Of a stretch of 64,000 nt of DNA, positions 23,949-32,606 are shown piece after piece. Within the stretch, counting starts at the first letter, position 1; the number at the start of each line of letters is the position of its first letter. Source of the stretch: Bdellovibrio bacteriovorus. GTDB lineage: Bacteria; Bdellovibrionota; Bdellovibrionia; Bdellovibrionales; Bdellovibrionaceae. A program made the position numbers and the translations under genes. The stretch covers positions 1,488,001-1,552,000 of the forward strand of contig NZ_CP020946.1 in assembly GCF_002208115.1 (NCBI RefSeq), read 5' to 3'. The notes below the pieces were generated by a model. It had not been told where the DNA came from and did no database searches. It was given only the letters and a program-made list of their open reading frames with translations.

Positions 23949-24179
23949 TTAGTACCAAGCATGTTCACGCGGGGAATAGAAGTGTTTGCGGGATTCTGGA
24001 ATCTTTTCGGACTCTTTTTCTTCGATGCGTTTGTCGTCGTGGGCATCGGCCTGGCTCCAGGAATTGGCGGCAAGCTTCTGGCTTTGTTCAAGCTTGTTAC
24101 TTAGTTCCAAGTCAGAAGCGTGGGCGTTGGAAGCCATTAGAAGACCGATAAATGCGTAAAAGATTGCTTTGGATTTCAT
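23949..24179 (-). CDS. Small secreted charged protein, unknown function
   Basis: 76 residues. Signal peptide MKSKAIFYAFIGLLMASNAHA, cleaved before SDLELS. The mature part is about 55 residues, strongly charged (Lys, Glu, Asp, His) and probably helical, without Cys. No family is recognised. It directly precedes the GNAT gene on the same strand with no intergenic base. AGGAGG is seen upstream of the ATG. Confidence 0.65.
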   Translation of the reverse strand: MKSKAIFYAFIGLLMASNAHASDLELSNKLEQSQKLAANSWSQADAHDDKRIEEKESEKIPESRKHFYSPREHAWY

Positions 24180-24329
24180 GTTTCCTCCTCAGGAAAGTAT
24201 TTGTTGTGAGGAGGGTATTGCGCGGTCCGTGCCGCCGGATTTTAGGGTTATAAGCCGCTTATATTCGATCTGGCCTCCGTATTGTCCGGGGAGGGATTCT
24301 AAAATCTAGGATATCGGATGAAAGGGACC

Positions 24330-25061
24330 TTACTTGGTGCCGGTCTTTTTTTGAGCTTCTGCAGCCTTCGGGGCTGCCGCTTTGGCTGGGGGATTGATCT
24401 TCAGTTTGCCGATCTCTTTCGCCACTGACTCGCCCCAAGCCGCTGAATCTTTCGGGCCATAGTGAATGCCGTCGGATTTGCCGCCGGGATATTTGGTCAG
24501 CTTGGTGGAATCAATGAACTGACAGTTGTTGGCGTCAGCCCAGGACTTTAATTCCTTCACGCCCAGTTCTAGATTTTTCTTGAACGGATCTTTTCTCAAG
24601 TCTGGAGGTCCCACCCAGATGCACGCAGAACCTGCGGCATTGATCTGCTTCATCATCTTTTCAACGTGGGCTTTTTCGCTTTTGATGTTGGCAGGGCTTG
24701 CCAGGAAGTTTGTTCCCAGGGTGATCACCGTCAGATCCGGTTTTGTCGCAGTAAGCTCTTCACTGAAAGAAGGCAGCTTGTGACTGGTCACGCGGGTTTC
24801 TTGACCTTTGGCGTTCTTTTTCCAGAAACCACAGTTGGTGCTTTTAAAGTTTTCAGAGCTGGTGGTCCATGTGGATGGGGATGAGCCACAGCTGGATAAA
24901 GATGTGACCTGGGTGGCGCCCTTTCTGAAGTGCGCATCCAGCACCGAGCCGTAACGGCCGTAAGCGTGGGAATCCCCCAACAACAAAACGCGCGAAGGAC
25001 CTTCGGCAAACGCCGATGAGAATGAAAGCCAAACTGTCAAAGTCAAAAGTGTGCTTTTCAT
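24330..25061 (-). CDS. Exported SGNH/GDSL-type hydrolase
   Basis: 243 residues with a signal peptide (ending SSAFA). SGNH hydrolase blocks are all visible: block I LLLGDSHAYGRYG with nucleophile S31, block III TLGTNFLA, and a late DGIHYG with the catalytic Asp and His. Family members hydrolyse esters on lipids, polysaccharides or peptidoglycan; export points to an envelope or extracellular substrate. An Ala/Lys/Pro-rich tail of about 25 residues follows the domain. It lies 18 bp after the barrel gene at 25080, on the same strand, so it may be its operon partner. Confidence 0.85.
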   Translation of the reverse strand: MKSTLLTLTVWLSFSSAFAEGPSRVLLLGDSHAYGRYGSVLDAHFRKGATQVTSLSSCGSSPSTWTTSSENFKSTNCGFWKKNAKGQETRVTSHKLPSFSEELTATKPDLTVITLGTNFLASPANIKSEKAHVEKMMKQINAAGSACIWVGPPDLRKDPFKKNLELGVKELKSWADANNCQFIDSTKLTKYPGGKSDGIHYGPKDSAAWGESVAKEIGKLKINPPAKAAAPKAAEAQKKTGTK

Positions 25062-25079
25062 AAGGTCCTTCGTCAGAAA

Positions 25080-26858
25080 TTAAAACTTCCAGTAAAGGCT
25101 GGTGGACAGGCCGATTTGCATGTCTTCTTTGGTTGCGGAGGGGTCGAACTTATAATCCGACAAATCAACGCCATAGCGCCAGTACCATTGGTTAGAGAAC
25201 TGCAAGTATGCTTGTGCTTTCAGGTTGTACGCCGACTTCACTTTGAAGTCGCTTCCAGAAGAACCTGCATAGTACTGCAGCTTGTATTCCGACCAATCCA
25301 TGAACGGGCGTAACCAGCGGCCTGGCTTTTTGATGATATAAGCCCCCAGCCCGTAAGCCGTGGCACTGGAGCTTTCGCCGGCCACCATTTGCAGTGGTAC
25401 TGTAAGACCCCAAGTGGCATCCACAAGGTTAAAGCCTTCCTCAGCGCGCCACATCAGTTCTACCGTGGTCAGATCGACCTTGGCGGTATCATCGTTTTCG
25501 GTCAGGTGCTGCTGGCGTTCAATCGACAATCCCCAGTGGAATCGGGTCCAGTCTGAGTTCATCCACAGGAAGTTTTCAATCCACCACTGGAACTCAATAG
25601 TCCCAAATGCAATGCCTGACGGAGTCTGATAGCGCGCCCCCAGACCCAGTCCAAACGGCTGCCCGCGGAAGACGTCGTTACCGGCAACAAACGTGTGGCT
25701 GTCCGCTGTGACCGCCAGATAACGACGGTTTTCTACGCCTGCCGGGATGTCATCAATGGTCCATGCGAATTGGTTTTTCTTGGTGCCTTCCAGTCTTGCG
25801 GCCTTGTCGGAATCAAGTACTTTCACCGTGACACCCTCTGGTGCCACACCCGCAAAGCTTAAAGATGAAGAATAAGTGCGCACGGCAGAACGGTTGGAAA
25901 GATAAGGACGGTTCTTTTCGCGTGGCAGTTGACCACGGATATAGAATTCCTGGCGCATCGGGATGTCGCCATCACCTTTTAAGTAAAGCACCGGACGGGA
26001 CTTCGGCAAAGAGATCTGCCAGTCTGTCGCAGAAAGTTTTTTCACTTTCTTGGCATCCACAGGCTCAGCCCCGGAAGCTGTCAGAATCAGATTTTCACCG
26101 TCATCAGACACAACCACGTCTTTGAAGTCGACGTCTTTTTTACGGGTTTCAATTTCCAGGAAGGCGCCAGAGCGGGTGGCCGCTTTAAATGCCACGTTTT
26201 CACTGCGGTCGTTCAGATAGATGATCCCTTGATTTCCGACCACCTTGCCGTTGATCTCAATCTGTGAGGCCTTCTTGGTGCTGGTGCGGGCTTTCACCGC
26301 CATCTGACCTTGCTGGGAACTGAGGTAAAGTTCGTTCGAGCAAAGATACAACCGAGTCTCTTCACTTTCACGGTAAATACAGAATGTCATGAACGGCAAA
26401 TATTTCATGTCGTCGACAAGGCTGTTTTCGATTTCTTCCACCACGAATTCCGCTTTTTCCGAACGAAGGTCCCCATCTTCGGCAGGCAGGGTGTCGGTGG
26501 TGACTTTGACGTTGTTCTTGTCCAGAACAGCGTTGAAGATGGCTTTGCCGGAATTGTTTTTCACTGCCAGCTCGCCATCTTTGATCAGTCCCGCCGGCCA
26601 AGAGAAGCGAATACGGTAGGAGCCTTTTTTAGACGGGGATGGTTCCACCTGGAAAGTGACTTCGGTGGTGTCAATCAGGATGTCGCCGACTTTCAGACGG
26701 TTTTCATCCATCAGGGTGTATTCAAAGCGCTGAGGCAGAACCTGCAGATTGTTTTTGTCGGCCTGAAAGTACATGGGCTTCAGGCGGCTTGTGCGGGTTT
26801 GTGCCGCCACAGGCAGGGCGATCGAAAGACTTAACAATGCAAGCAGGGCGGATTTCAT
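25080..26858 (-). CDS. Large outer-membrane barrel protein, unknown function
   Basis: 592 residues. Signal peptide MKSALLALLSLSIALPVAA. Residues about 25-360 are beta-rich periplasmic or surface domains. The last 220 or so residues have the alternating aromatic pattern of a beta-barrel and end in LYWKF, the C-terminal aromatic signature of outer-membrane proteins. No family is recognised. The start overlaps the stop of the P-loop NTPase gene by one base, and an SGNH hydrolase gene follows, so the three form one transcript. Confidence 0.75.
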   Translation of the reverse strand: MKSALLALLSLSIALPVAAQTRTSRLKPMYFQADKNNLQVLPQRFEYTLMDENRLKVGDILIDTTEVTFQVEPSPSKKGSYRIRFSWPAGLIKDGELAVKNNSGKAIFNAVLDKNNVKVTTDTLPAEDGDLRSEKAEFVVEEIENSLVDDMKYLPFMTFCIYRESEETRLYLCSNELYLSSQQGQMAVKARTSTKKASQIEINGKVVGNQGIIYLNDRSENVAFKAATRSGAFLEIETRKKDVDFKDVVVSDDGENLILTASGAEPVDAKKVKKLSATDWQISLPKSRPVLYLKGDGDIPMRQEFYIRGQLPREKNRPYLSNRSAVRTYSSSLSFAGVAPEGVTVKVLDSDKAARLEGTKKNQFAWTIDDIPAGVENRRYLAVTADSHTFVAGNDVFRGQPFGLGLGARYQTPSGIAFGTIEFQWWIENFLWMNSDWTRFHWGLSIERQQHLTENDDTAKVDLTTVELMWRAEEGFNLVDATWGLTVPLQMVAGESSSATAYGLGAYIIKKPGRWLRPFMDWSEYKLQYYAGSSGSDFKVKSAYNLKAQAYLQFSNQWYWRYGVDLSDYKFDPSATKEDMQIGLSTSLYWKF

Positions 26859-27463
26859 TACAGTAGCTCCTTCTTGATTTCTTCAGCGCTTTTATGGGCC
26901 ATGATGGCTTTGATCACTGCCAGGGATGTTGTCATCTTGGAAAGGAAGTCGGCGTTGTGAGTGATCACCACACGGCGGGGATGTCCGTCCCAGGCATTTT
27001 TAATACGGTCATTCAGGTCCCAGGCCTCCTGATAGGTTTCAGTGCGGATGGGATTGGAACTGTCATAGTCATCAGCTGCGGCGGTATCCAGATGAATGAC
27101 CCAGTCATAGCGGGCCAGTTCTTTTTCTTTGGTAGTGTTCATGCTGGTGAAGAAATCACTGCCCAAAGATGTCGGCCAGTAAGCAGCGCTGTCCAAGGAG
27201 CCGCGGTCACAGACGATCAGACTTTTTTGACTGACGTAAGAAATCATCGCCTCCAGTTCAAACTGAGTCGCATAGATCGCTTTTTGTGCATGCACTACAG
27301 TCTGCGGATCTTTGTAGCGTGGGAAACCTCCGCGATACAAAATACTGGCCGCTTCCGGCACGATGGCACAGCGCTGGCCCAGCTCTTTTTTCAGAGCTTC
27401 GATAAGTGTGGTTTTTCCCCCTGACGGGCCTCCGGTGATCGCGACTTTGACGTATGAATTCAT
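26858..27463 (-). CDS. P-loop NTPase, AAA_28-like
   Basis: 201 residues, no signal peptide. A Walker A motif sits at the N-terminus (GGPSGGKTT, K17 and T18). A Walker B-like segment SLIVCDRGSLDSAAYW follows, then LARYDWVIHLDTAA. The pattern fits AAA_28-type nucleoside- or polynucleotide-kinase-like ATPases, which may phosphorylate small substrates. The substrate is unknown. It overlaps the following outer-membrane barrel gene by one base, an odd pairing for a cytoplasmic NTPase. Confidence 0.75.
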   Translation of the reverse strand: MNSYVKVAITGGPSGGKTTLIEALKKELGQRCAIVPEAASILYRGGFPRYKDPQTVVHAQKAIYATQFELEAMISYVSQKSLIVCDRGSLDSAAYWPTSLGSDFFTSMNTTKEKELARYDWVIHLDTAAADDYDSSNPIRTETYQEAWDLNDRIKNAWDGHPRRVVITHNADFLSKMTTSLAVIKAIMAHKSAEEIKKELL

Positions 27464-27508
27464 ACCTCTATGGTCCCTAATAAACGGTCCTCAGGTCAAA
27501 ACAAAAAA

Positions 27509-28651
27509 CTAGAGCATATAACGCAATCGGAAGGCGATTTTATACAGGATTCGGGTCAGCCATGACGGGGTCGCAAAATCCTTTTCTGAGGCAGGTCGGG
27601 AGTTTGCAATATCCTTGTTCCATTGCTCCAGCATGTTTTGCACCAGGGGCGGATCCTGCAAAATCACTTCGACCTCCAGATCATGCAGAATACTGCGATG
27701 ATTCAGGTTGAAAGAGCCCACAAAGGCCTCGTTGTCGATGATCATCGTCTTGGCGTGCAGAATGGACTTTTGATACTCAAATATCGGGATCTGGCGCTGG
27801 ATTAAAAGGCGAACAATATAAAAAGCCGCCCATTTCACCATCGGAACGTCGGACTTTCCGGGGATCAGCAGTTGCACGTCGACGCCGCGTTGAGCGGCTT
27901 TCAGCAAGGCTCGCAGCAGGGATCGCCGTGGCAGGAAATAGGCTGTGGTCAGGTAAATGCGGTTTTCTGCGTGGCTGATTCGGCGAAGCAGGTCGCGATA
28001 AAGTTTTTTTCGCGTGCGCTGGGTGGTGTTCAGGCGAAGCACACTATGGGCGACGTCTTCGTTCATGCGCCAGCGGCCGACCCACGTCAAAAGGCCCTTC
28101 ATGAACGTGCGCAGGTAAGAGATCTGAAACGCCAGCACCAGGCGCTTGACGGGTTCACCTTCGACCCATACGCCGGTGTCACGCCAGGCTTTGTCGCCGA
28201 CATAGCTTATGCAATGTTCCTGAGTGAAGTTCATGCTGCCCAGATAGGCGCGTTTTTCATCGATGATGGCGATCTTGCGGTGAGTGCGGCGATTCAGGCG
28301 TTTAAACAACAAAGACCCGCGCCAGGAGTATTTCAAAACAAACTGATGTGCCCAAATCAGCGGATACGGCAGGGGGTGAAAGACCCGCAGTTCCAGTCCG
28401 TTGTCCGTGCAAAAGCGGTCCAGATAAGGGATTGAGGTGTAAGAGCCAAAACCGTCGACAACGATTTTGACGGTGCAGCCGCGCTCCCGCGCGTTTGTCA
28501 ATTCCTGCAAAATCGTCTTGGTAAGCTTATCTTCAGCAAAGATGTACGATTCAATGGTGACGCTGCGACGAGCCTGTCTTATATCTTGGGAGAGACTTGA
28601 AAAAAAGTCGTCACCTGAGTGAAAAATTTGAACTTGGCTCCATGACTCCAT
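27509..28651 (-). CDS. cls: Phospholipase D-family cardiolipin synthase-like enzyme
   Basis: 380 residues from ATG 28651 (a TTG lies three codons earlier). Two HKD motifs define the PLD superfamily: HRKIAIIDEKRAYLGS in the first half and HAKTMIIDNEAFVGS in the second, each with H-x-K and a downstream Asp. Such enzymes join two phosphatidylglycerol molecules, or PG and PE, into cardiolipin at the inner membrane. There is no N-terminal transmembrane pair, as in ClsB-type rather than ClsA-type enzymes. It is divergent from the gene at 28721. The exact substrate is not certain; PLD nucleases share the motif, but two copies and this length favour Cls. Confidence 0.85.
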   Translation of the reverse strand: MESWSQVQIFHSGDDFFSSLSQDIRQARRSVTIESYIFAEDKLTKTILQELTNARERGCTVKIVVDGFGSYTSIPYLDRFCTDNGLELRVFHPLPYPLIWAHQFVLKYSWRGSLLFKRLNRRTHRKIAIIDEKRAYLGSMNFTQEHCISYVGDKAWRDTGVWVEGEPVKRLVLAFQISYLRTFMKGLLTWVGRWRMNEDVAHSVLRLNTTQRTRKKLYRDLLRRISHAENRIYLTTAYFLPRRSLLRALLKAAQRGVDVQLLIPGKSDVPMVKWAAFYIVRLLIQRQIPIFEYQKSILHAKTMIIDNEAFVGSFNLNHRSILHDLEVEVILQDPPLVQNMLEQWNKDIANSRPASEKDFATPSWLTRILYKIAFRLRYML

Positions 28652-28720
28652 ATGTCGCAATTGTTCATTAATTTATTAAAAAAGTCGACAGCAAAGCAAG
28701 GGGGAGGGCACACTCACTTT

Positions 28721-29449
28721 ATGGCATTAAGCAACATATCTCTAGACATCAAAAGTCTTAAAAAATTCCTGACGGGAAGTCTTCTGATCCTTGCCTCCTG
28801 CGGGGCAACATGGGCTCAGGCTGCGGTGCCGTCCTCAAAAACAACGGTGATCTATTTCGGTCAGAACAAAGCAGAAGACTTTGAACTGAAAGTGAAGCCT
28901 GTTTTTGCTGATTTCGTTAAATCCTGCAAATCCTGCGAGATCCTGAATTACACTCCATATACCAAAGAAGGTGAAGTGGACATGGCTTCCCTGCAAGAGC
29001 GCGTGGAGTCCCTGCCGGACAATGCAGCTTTTGTTTTCTTTGATTTCAACATGAGAGCCAATGAAGCCAATAAAGAGCTGGTGGAAATCCTGAACAAGAA
29101 AGCCGACTCCGGCCTTGTTATTGTGGGGGCCGCAGGTGGCCCGGGGCCCGCGGAGGTTTCAAGTCCGTTGAGCCGTACTGTCCTGGGACAGGTTCATGGT
29201 GCATTGATCATCGGCGAGCTGGGCGAAAGAGACCGTCTGTTCCCGGTGATTGGGTTCTATGGCCCGGAAATGCTGACTGCTTTGCGTGCGCCACGCGATA
29301 TCGTCGGTCAGGGTTACAGCCCGCTGATTTTCTCTGCAAACCTGGCCAGCAACTGGCAAAAACGCACGTCTTCTGAGTGGGTGGAGCACTTCCGCAGTAA
29401 GAAGATGAAAACCCGCAAGCTGTGGCTTGATTTGGGTGATTTGTTCTAA
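28721..29449 (+). CDS. Predicted lipoprotein, unknown function
   Basis: 242 residues from ATG 28721, chosen because GGGGGAGG lies upstream and because an earlier frame start would overlap the divergent cls gene. The N-terminus has a lipoprotein-type signal (LLILASC, then GATWAQAA). The mature domain is alpha/beta: VIYFGQNKAEDFELK, VFFDFNMRA, VIVGAAGGPGP, VHGALIIGELG. No catalytic residues can be assigned with confidence. Its stop directly abuts the stop of the convergent metallo-hydrolase gene, with no intergenic base. Confidence 0.7.
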   Translation: MALSNISLDIKSLKKFLTGSLLILASCGATWAQAAVPSSKTTVIYFGQNKAEDFELKVKPVFADFVKSCKSCEILNYTPYTKEGEVDMASLQERVESLPDNAAFVFFDFNMRANEANKELVEILNKKADSGLVIVGAAGGPGPAEVSSPLSRTVLGQVHGALIIGELGERDRLFPVIGFYGPEMLTALRAPRDIVGQGYSPLIFSANLASNWQKRTSSEWVEHFRSKKMKTRKLWLDLGDLF

Positions 29450-30292
29450 TTAACGGCCTGGAAACAGTTCGACACGATCCCGGTATTCTGCCGGGATTTT
29501 TTCTTGAAGCAGGCGCAAAGCCTCTTTGTCTGAATATCTGCTGGAAGCATGAATGATAACGATCTTCTCGCTCTCAATGTCCTTGAGGCGGGGGATGATT
29601 TCGTCAATATGGGTGTGACCCCAGGTTCTGGCGTGTTCAACGGATTTCTTGTCGTCCAGATAGGTGGACTCCATAATCAGGATCTTGCTTTGGCGAACCC
29701 AGGGGCGGGAATCCAAAAACTCGATCTGGGTGTCGCCGGTAAAGCTGACCACCGGGATGTTGGTGGTTTCGTTGACTTCAAGACCCTGGCGGCGCAGGTC
29801 CACGATTTCGTCCTGTTTCAGGCCCAGGTATTCTTTCTTCAGTTTCTTGTGAACCTCAAACAGGGTGTAACCGTAGGACTCGATTCGGTGAGTGGTCGGG
29901 AAGACCTTGATGAAGGCTTGCGGATTCAGAGGGATTTCGTCATCGGCTTTAACGGGGATGAATTCGTACTTGTACTGATGGTTTTCAATCTGCTCCCAGA
30001 GCTTCATGATTTTATCCAAAGGTTCCACCAGCGTGCCCGGCATATAGAACTTTCCGGGTGGCATTGAATTCATCGCTTTCTGCGAGATGATGTAGGGAAT
30101 CCCTGCTGCGTGGTCCAGATGGCCGTGACTGATAAAGAATTGCTTTAAGTTTATCAGGAACGGATAACCTTGTGCGACATCAAAGCTCAAAGAGAGTTCG
30201 GGCATGGAAATCGCCGTGCGGATTCCCGACAGCGACATTCCATGGAACTTGTACTTGTTGTAACTCCAACTCTCTCCGGCTTGAACTGACAT
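29450..30292 (-). CDS. Metallo-beta-lactamase-fold hydrolase, RNase Z-like
   Basis: 280 residues. The zinc-binding motif SHGHLDHAAGIPY (H56, H58, D60, H61) and later histidine and aspartate sites (FPTTHRIESYG, SFTGDTQ, ESTYLDD, HTHIDE, HASSRY) match the RNase Z branch, in particular the short plant-type tRNase Z. That enzyme trims the 3' end of tRNA precursors. The gene lies 4 bp after the FabMG-like gene on the same strand, so the two are cotranscribed. Function as tRNA 3' endonuclease is likely but not proved; other MBL hydrolases look similar. Confidence 0.75.
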   Translation of the reverse strand: MSVQAGESWSYNKYKFHGMSLSGIRTAISMPELSLSFDVAQGYPFLINLKQFFISHGHLDHAAGIPYIISQKAMNSMPPGKFYMPGTLVEPLDKIMKLWEQIENHQYKYEFIPVKADDEIPLNPQAFIKVFPTTHRIESYGYTLFEVHKKLKKEYLGLKQDEIVDLRRQGLEVNETTNIPVVSFTGDTQIEFLDSRPWVRQSKILIMESTYLDDKKSVEHARTWGHTHIDEIIPRLKDIESEKIVIIHASSRYSDKEALRLLQEKIPAEYRDRVELFPGR

Positions 30293-30296
30293 ACAA

Positions 30297-31589
30297 TTAC
30301 ATGCAGCGGGCTACGAGGTCGTGACCAATCCATGCCACCGGAGCTTTCGGCTTCCAAGAGTCATGAAGCATCACGTAACCACAGGATTTAAACACCACTT
30401 CAGACAAAACGGCCGTCAGTAGATTCTTCGGATCTTTGTGCATTTCAAACAAAGCGTCCGAGTTTTTCAGCATGAACTCCATCTGATCCTGGCGGGAATG
30501 CTGAGGCCATTTGTCGAACTTGGTGAACTCCAAAGTCAGATCATTGGTCAAGTAGTCGTCAGTGGTTTTGATGATTTGTTCAAGTGTTACGTCATCTTTC
30601 AGAAGGGCCTTGCACTCGTTCAGAACCTGCTCCGCGTGTTTCTTGTCACCAGCGTCTTTCTGAATAGCTGCGAGCAAAGGGTAAAGTGATACTTCAACCC
30701 CTTGGAAGATGGAGCTTGAGTTCGTTAGAATCTCTGGGCAGTTGTAAACGCAGCAGTGAACACCTTGTTGCGCAAAGTCTTCAGCGTGTTTTTCCAATGC
30801 CATTTTTGCCCAGCCCTGGAAGTAGCACGTGTAAGTCTGCCATTTGTACTGGCCACGGATCAGGACTTCGGTGCCATGGTATCCGTAAGCAGTGTAAGAA
30901 ACGTGGCTGCCTGCGGCTTCCAGTTTTTTGCGCAGTGGGGTGGAAAGTTCCACCAAATGCTTGAACGTTTCTGCTGTCACATCCTGGAAGTTACGCAGGC
31001 ACAGTTTGCCGATCTCAGAGTCCATCAAGGCCTGAGAGGAAATGTGGCGGTCCCCGGTGCCTTTGGCAACGCGGTTCAAAACTGGCATGATCACTTTTGT
31101 GCGCGGAACGCCGCCGGCCATCAAGTGCGCAAACAGAACATTGGCACCCGCCGGGATGTATTGTTCCAGTTCTTTCAGGAAAAGTTCGGTGTTTTTTCTG
31201 AAGCGAGCGGTCCCGTTTTTCTGGGATTCATCAATGGACGCCCAGTCCAAGTGGACCTTGTCCCATTCGCTCATTTTAACGCCTTCCAACTGCTGGCAAG
31301 GAGTCACGCCCTTGGAGTCTGGCTCCATGTCAAAACCGGCCTCCATCGGCACGTTGATGAATGGGCGAGGGATGTTGGCAGTTTCTTCTGCATTCAAAGC
31401 GCGCAAAGAACCGTCTTTTTCGCGGCGGCCCACAGTGGCACGGACAATCGTCATTCCACGGCGCTCAGCCTCTTCAACCAAACCGTTGGCATAGCCACGA
31501 GTGAAAAGCTCACCGAACAACACCAGGACATCGCCTTTTTTGTACGGGCTCAAGGATGGCTTCTCGGTCAGAGGGAAAAGTTGCGTCAT
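30297..31589 (-). CDS. Probable FabMG-type enoyl-ACP reductase family protein
   Basis: 430 residues from ATG 31589, preceded by TGAGGT; a longer frame upstream has no such site. It starts MTQLFPLTEKPSLSPYKKGD and is soluble. A short beta strand with G-rich turns (VLVLFGELFTRGYANGLVEE, then MTIVRATVGRR) looks Rossmann-like. From memory, proteins with this start are named enoyl-ACP reductase FabMG family, after a metagenomic reductase linked to triclosan resistance; this would place it in fatty-acid elongation. I could not verify that assignment from motifs, so it is tentative. Cotranscribed with the RNase Z-like gene. Confidence 0.5.
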   Translation of the reverse strand: MTQLFPLTEKPSLSPYKKGDVLVLFGELFTRGYANGLVEEAERRGMTIVRATVGRREKDGSLRALNAEETANIPRPFINVPMEAGFDMEPDSKGVTPCQQLEGVKMSEWDKVHLDWASIDESQKNGTARFRKNTELFLKELEQYIPAGANVLFAHLMAGGVPRTKVIMPVLNRVAKGTGDRHISSQALMDSEIGKLCLRNFQDVTAETFKHLVELSTPLRKKLEAAGSHVSYTAYGYHGTEVLIRGQYKWQTYTCYFQGWAKMALEKHAEDFAQQGVHCCVYNCPEILTNSSSIFQGVEVSLYPLLAAIQKDAGDKKHAEQVLNECKALLKDDVTLEQIIKTTDDYLTNDLTLEFTKFDKWPQHSRQDQMEFMLKNSDALFEMHKDPKNLLTAVLSEVVFKSCGYVMLHDSWKPKAPVAWIGHDLVARCM

Positions 31590-31755
31590 AAATACCTCAC
31601 TCAAAATTGAAAAAAACATACTTGTCCTCTCTGGCAGCGGGGTCAAGTTTTGACTAGCGGCAGTTCAAAATACAGCGCAGAGTGCTCAAGGCCTGGGCCG
31701 TTTTTATTGCTTTGGGCGCTGGGGGACGTTTAGAATGGGCTTTCGGAGGAATATT

Positions 31756-32496
31756 GTGCGAGTTGTTAGTATGGTTCCGTCATGGACCGAGACACTTTTA
31801 AAAGCCGGCGTTCAGGTTGTTGGACGCACGCGTTTTTGCATTCATCCGCCGAAACAGATCACCAATATCCCGATCGTCGGGGGCACCAAGGACGTGTCCT
31901 GGGATCTGGTGGTGGATCTGAAGCCTGATCTGGTGCTGCTGGATCAGGAAGAAAACCCTCTGGAAATGGCTGAAGAATGCCCGGTGCCCTATCTGGCGAC
32001 CCATGTGCATTCGCTGGCTTCTTTGCAAAAAGAGCTGGCTCGGCTTGGGGAGCATTTTGAAAATCCACAGTTGATGGAAATGTCTGTTGAAGCTTTGGAT
32101 CTGGTCGAGGCTGCGCCGCTAAAATGGGATCTGCAAAAGATCCCGGGCTTTCTGGAGTGGGTGCGCCCGCCGGGAAAAAGCTATGACGAAGTTCTTTATC
32201 TGATCTGGAAAAAGCCCTGGATGAGTGTCAGTCGTGAGACCTACATCGGCTCGGTGCTGGAAAAGCTGGGAGCCAGGGTGGCCGAATTTCCCGAGGGCGA
32301 AAAGTATCCGGTGGTAGAGCTGGAAGATTTCAAGAACGCTTTCTATTTGTTTTCGTCTGAACCGTTCCCGTTCCAAAAAAAGATCGGCGATTTGAAGGCG
32401 CTGGATATTGATGGAGCTATTGTCAACGGGGAGTCCTATTCGTGGTTCGGTGTTCGCAGTATCGAGTTTTTGAAAGAGGCTTATCTCCAGAAGTAG
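31756..32496 (+). CDS. BtuF-like metal-receptor fold protein without signal peptide
   Basis: 246 residues from GTG 31756, chosen because GGAGGA lies 5 bp upstream and because family members begin (M)R(V/I)VS.VPSWTETL, as here. The fold is that of helical-backbone substrate-binding proteins of ABC importers for cobalamin and siderophores: VGRTRFCIHP, VGGTKDVSWDLVVDLKPDLV, then a connecting helix and a second lobe. No signal peptide or lipobox precedes the domain, so the protein should be cytoplasmic, and no permease or ATPase gene is near. It may have a non-transport role. No ligand can be assigned. Confidence 0.75.
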   Translation: MRVVSMVPSWTETLLKAGVQVVGRTRFCIHPPKQITNIPIVGGTKDVSWDLVVDLKPDLVLLDQEENPLEMAEECPVPYLATHVHSLASLQKELARLGEHFENPQLMEMSVEALDLVEAAPLKWDLQKIPGFLEWVRPPGKSYDEVLYLIWKKPWMSVSRETYIGSVLEKLGARVAEFPEGEKYPVVELEDFKNAFYLFSSEPFPFQKKIGDLKALDIDGAIVNGESYSWFGVRSIEFLKEAYLQK

Positions 32497-32534
32497 GTCT
32501 GGTGTTTTCGAGTTCTCAGTGACAGATCCTGATG

Positions 32535-32562
32535 ATTATATACAATAAATTATATACAATAA
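32535..32562. repeat. Two perfect tandem copies of a 14-bp AT-rich unit
   Basis: The unit attatatacaataa occurs twice without a gap, 45 bp before the ATG at 32607. It covers the expected promoter region of the PhoD-like gene, so it could be an operator, a promoter duplication or chance. Confidence 0.6.
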
Positions 32563-32606
32563 AATCTCATGATTTCATTGAATGAACATCAGGAAGGATT
32601 TGCCTC

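Noticed and set aside
28652..28720. Longer N-terminus for the lipoprotein at 28721
   Set aside because: It would overlap the divergent cls gene and would hide the signal peptide. The ATG at 28721 has the better ribosome-binding site.
30756..31610. Plus-strand open frame of about 284 codons
   Set aside because: Antisense shadow of the FabMG-like gene, low-complexity composition and no start signal.
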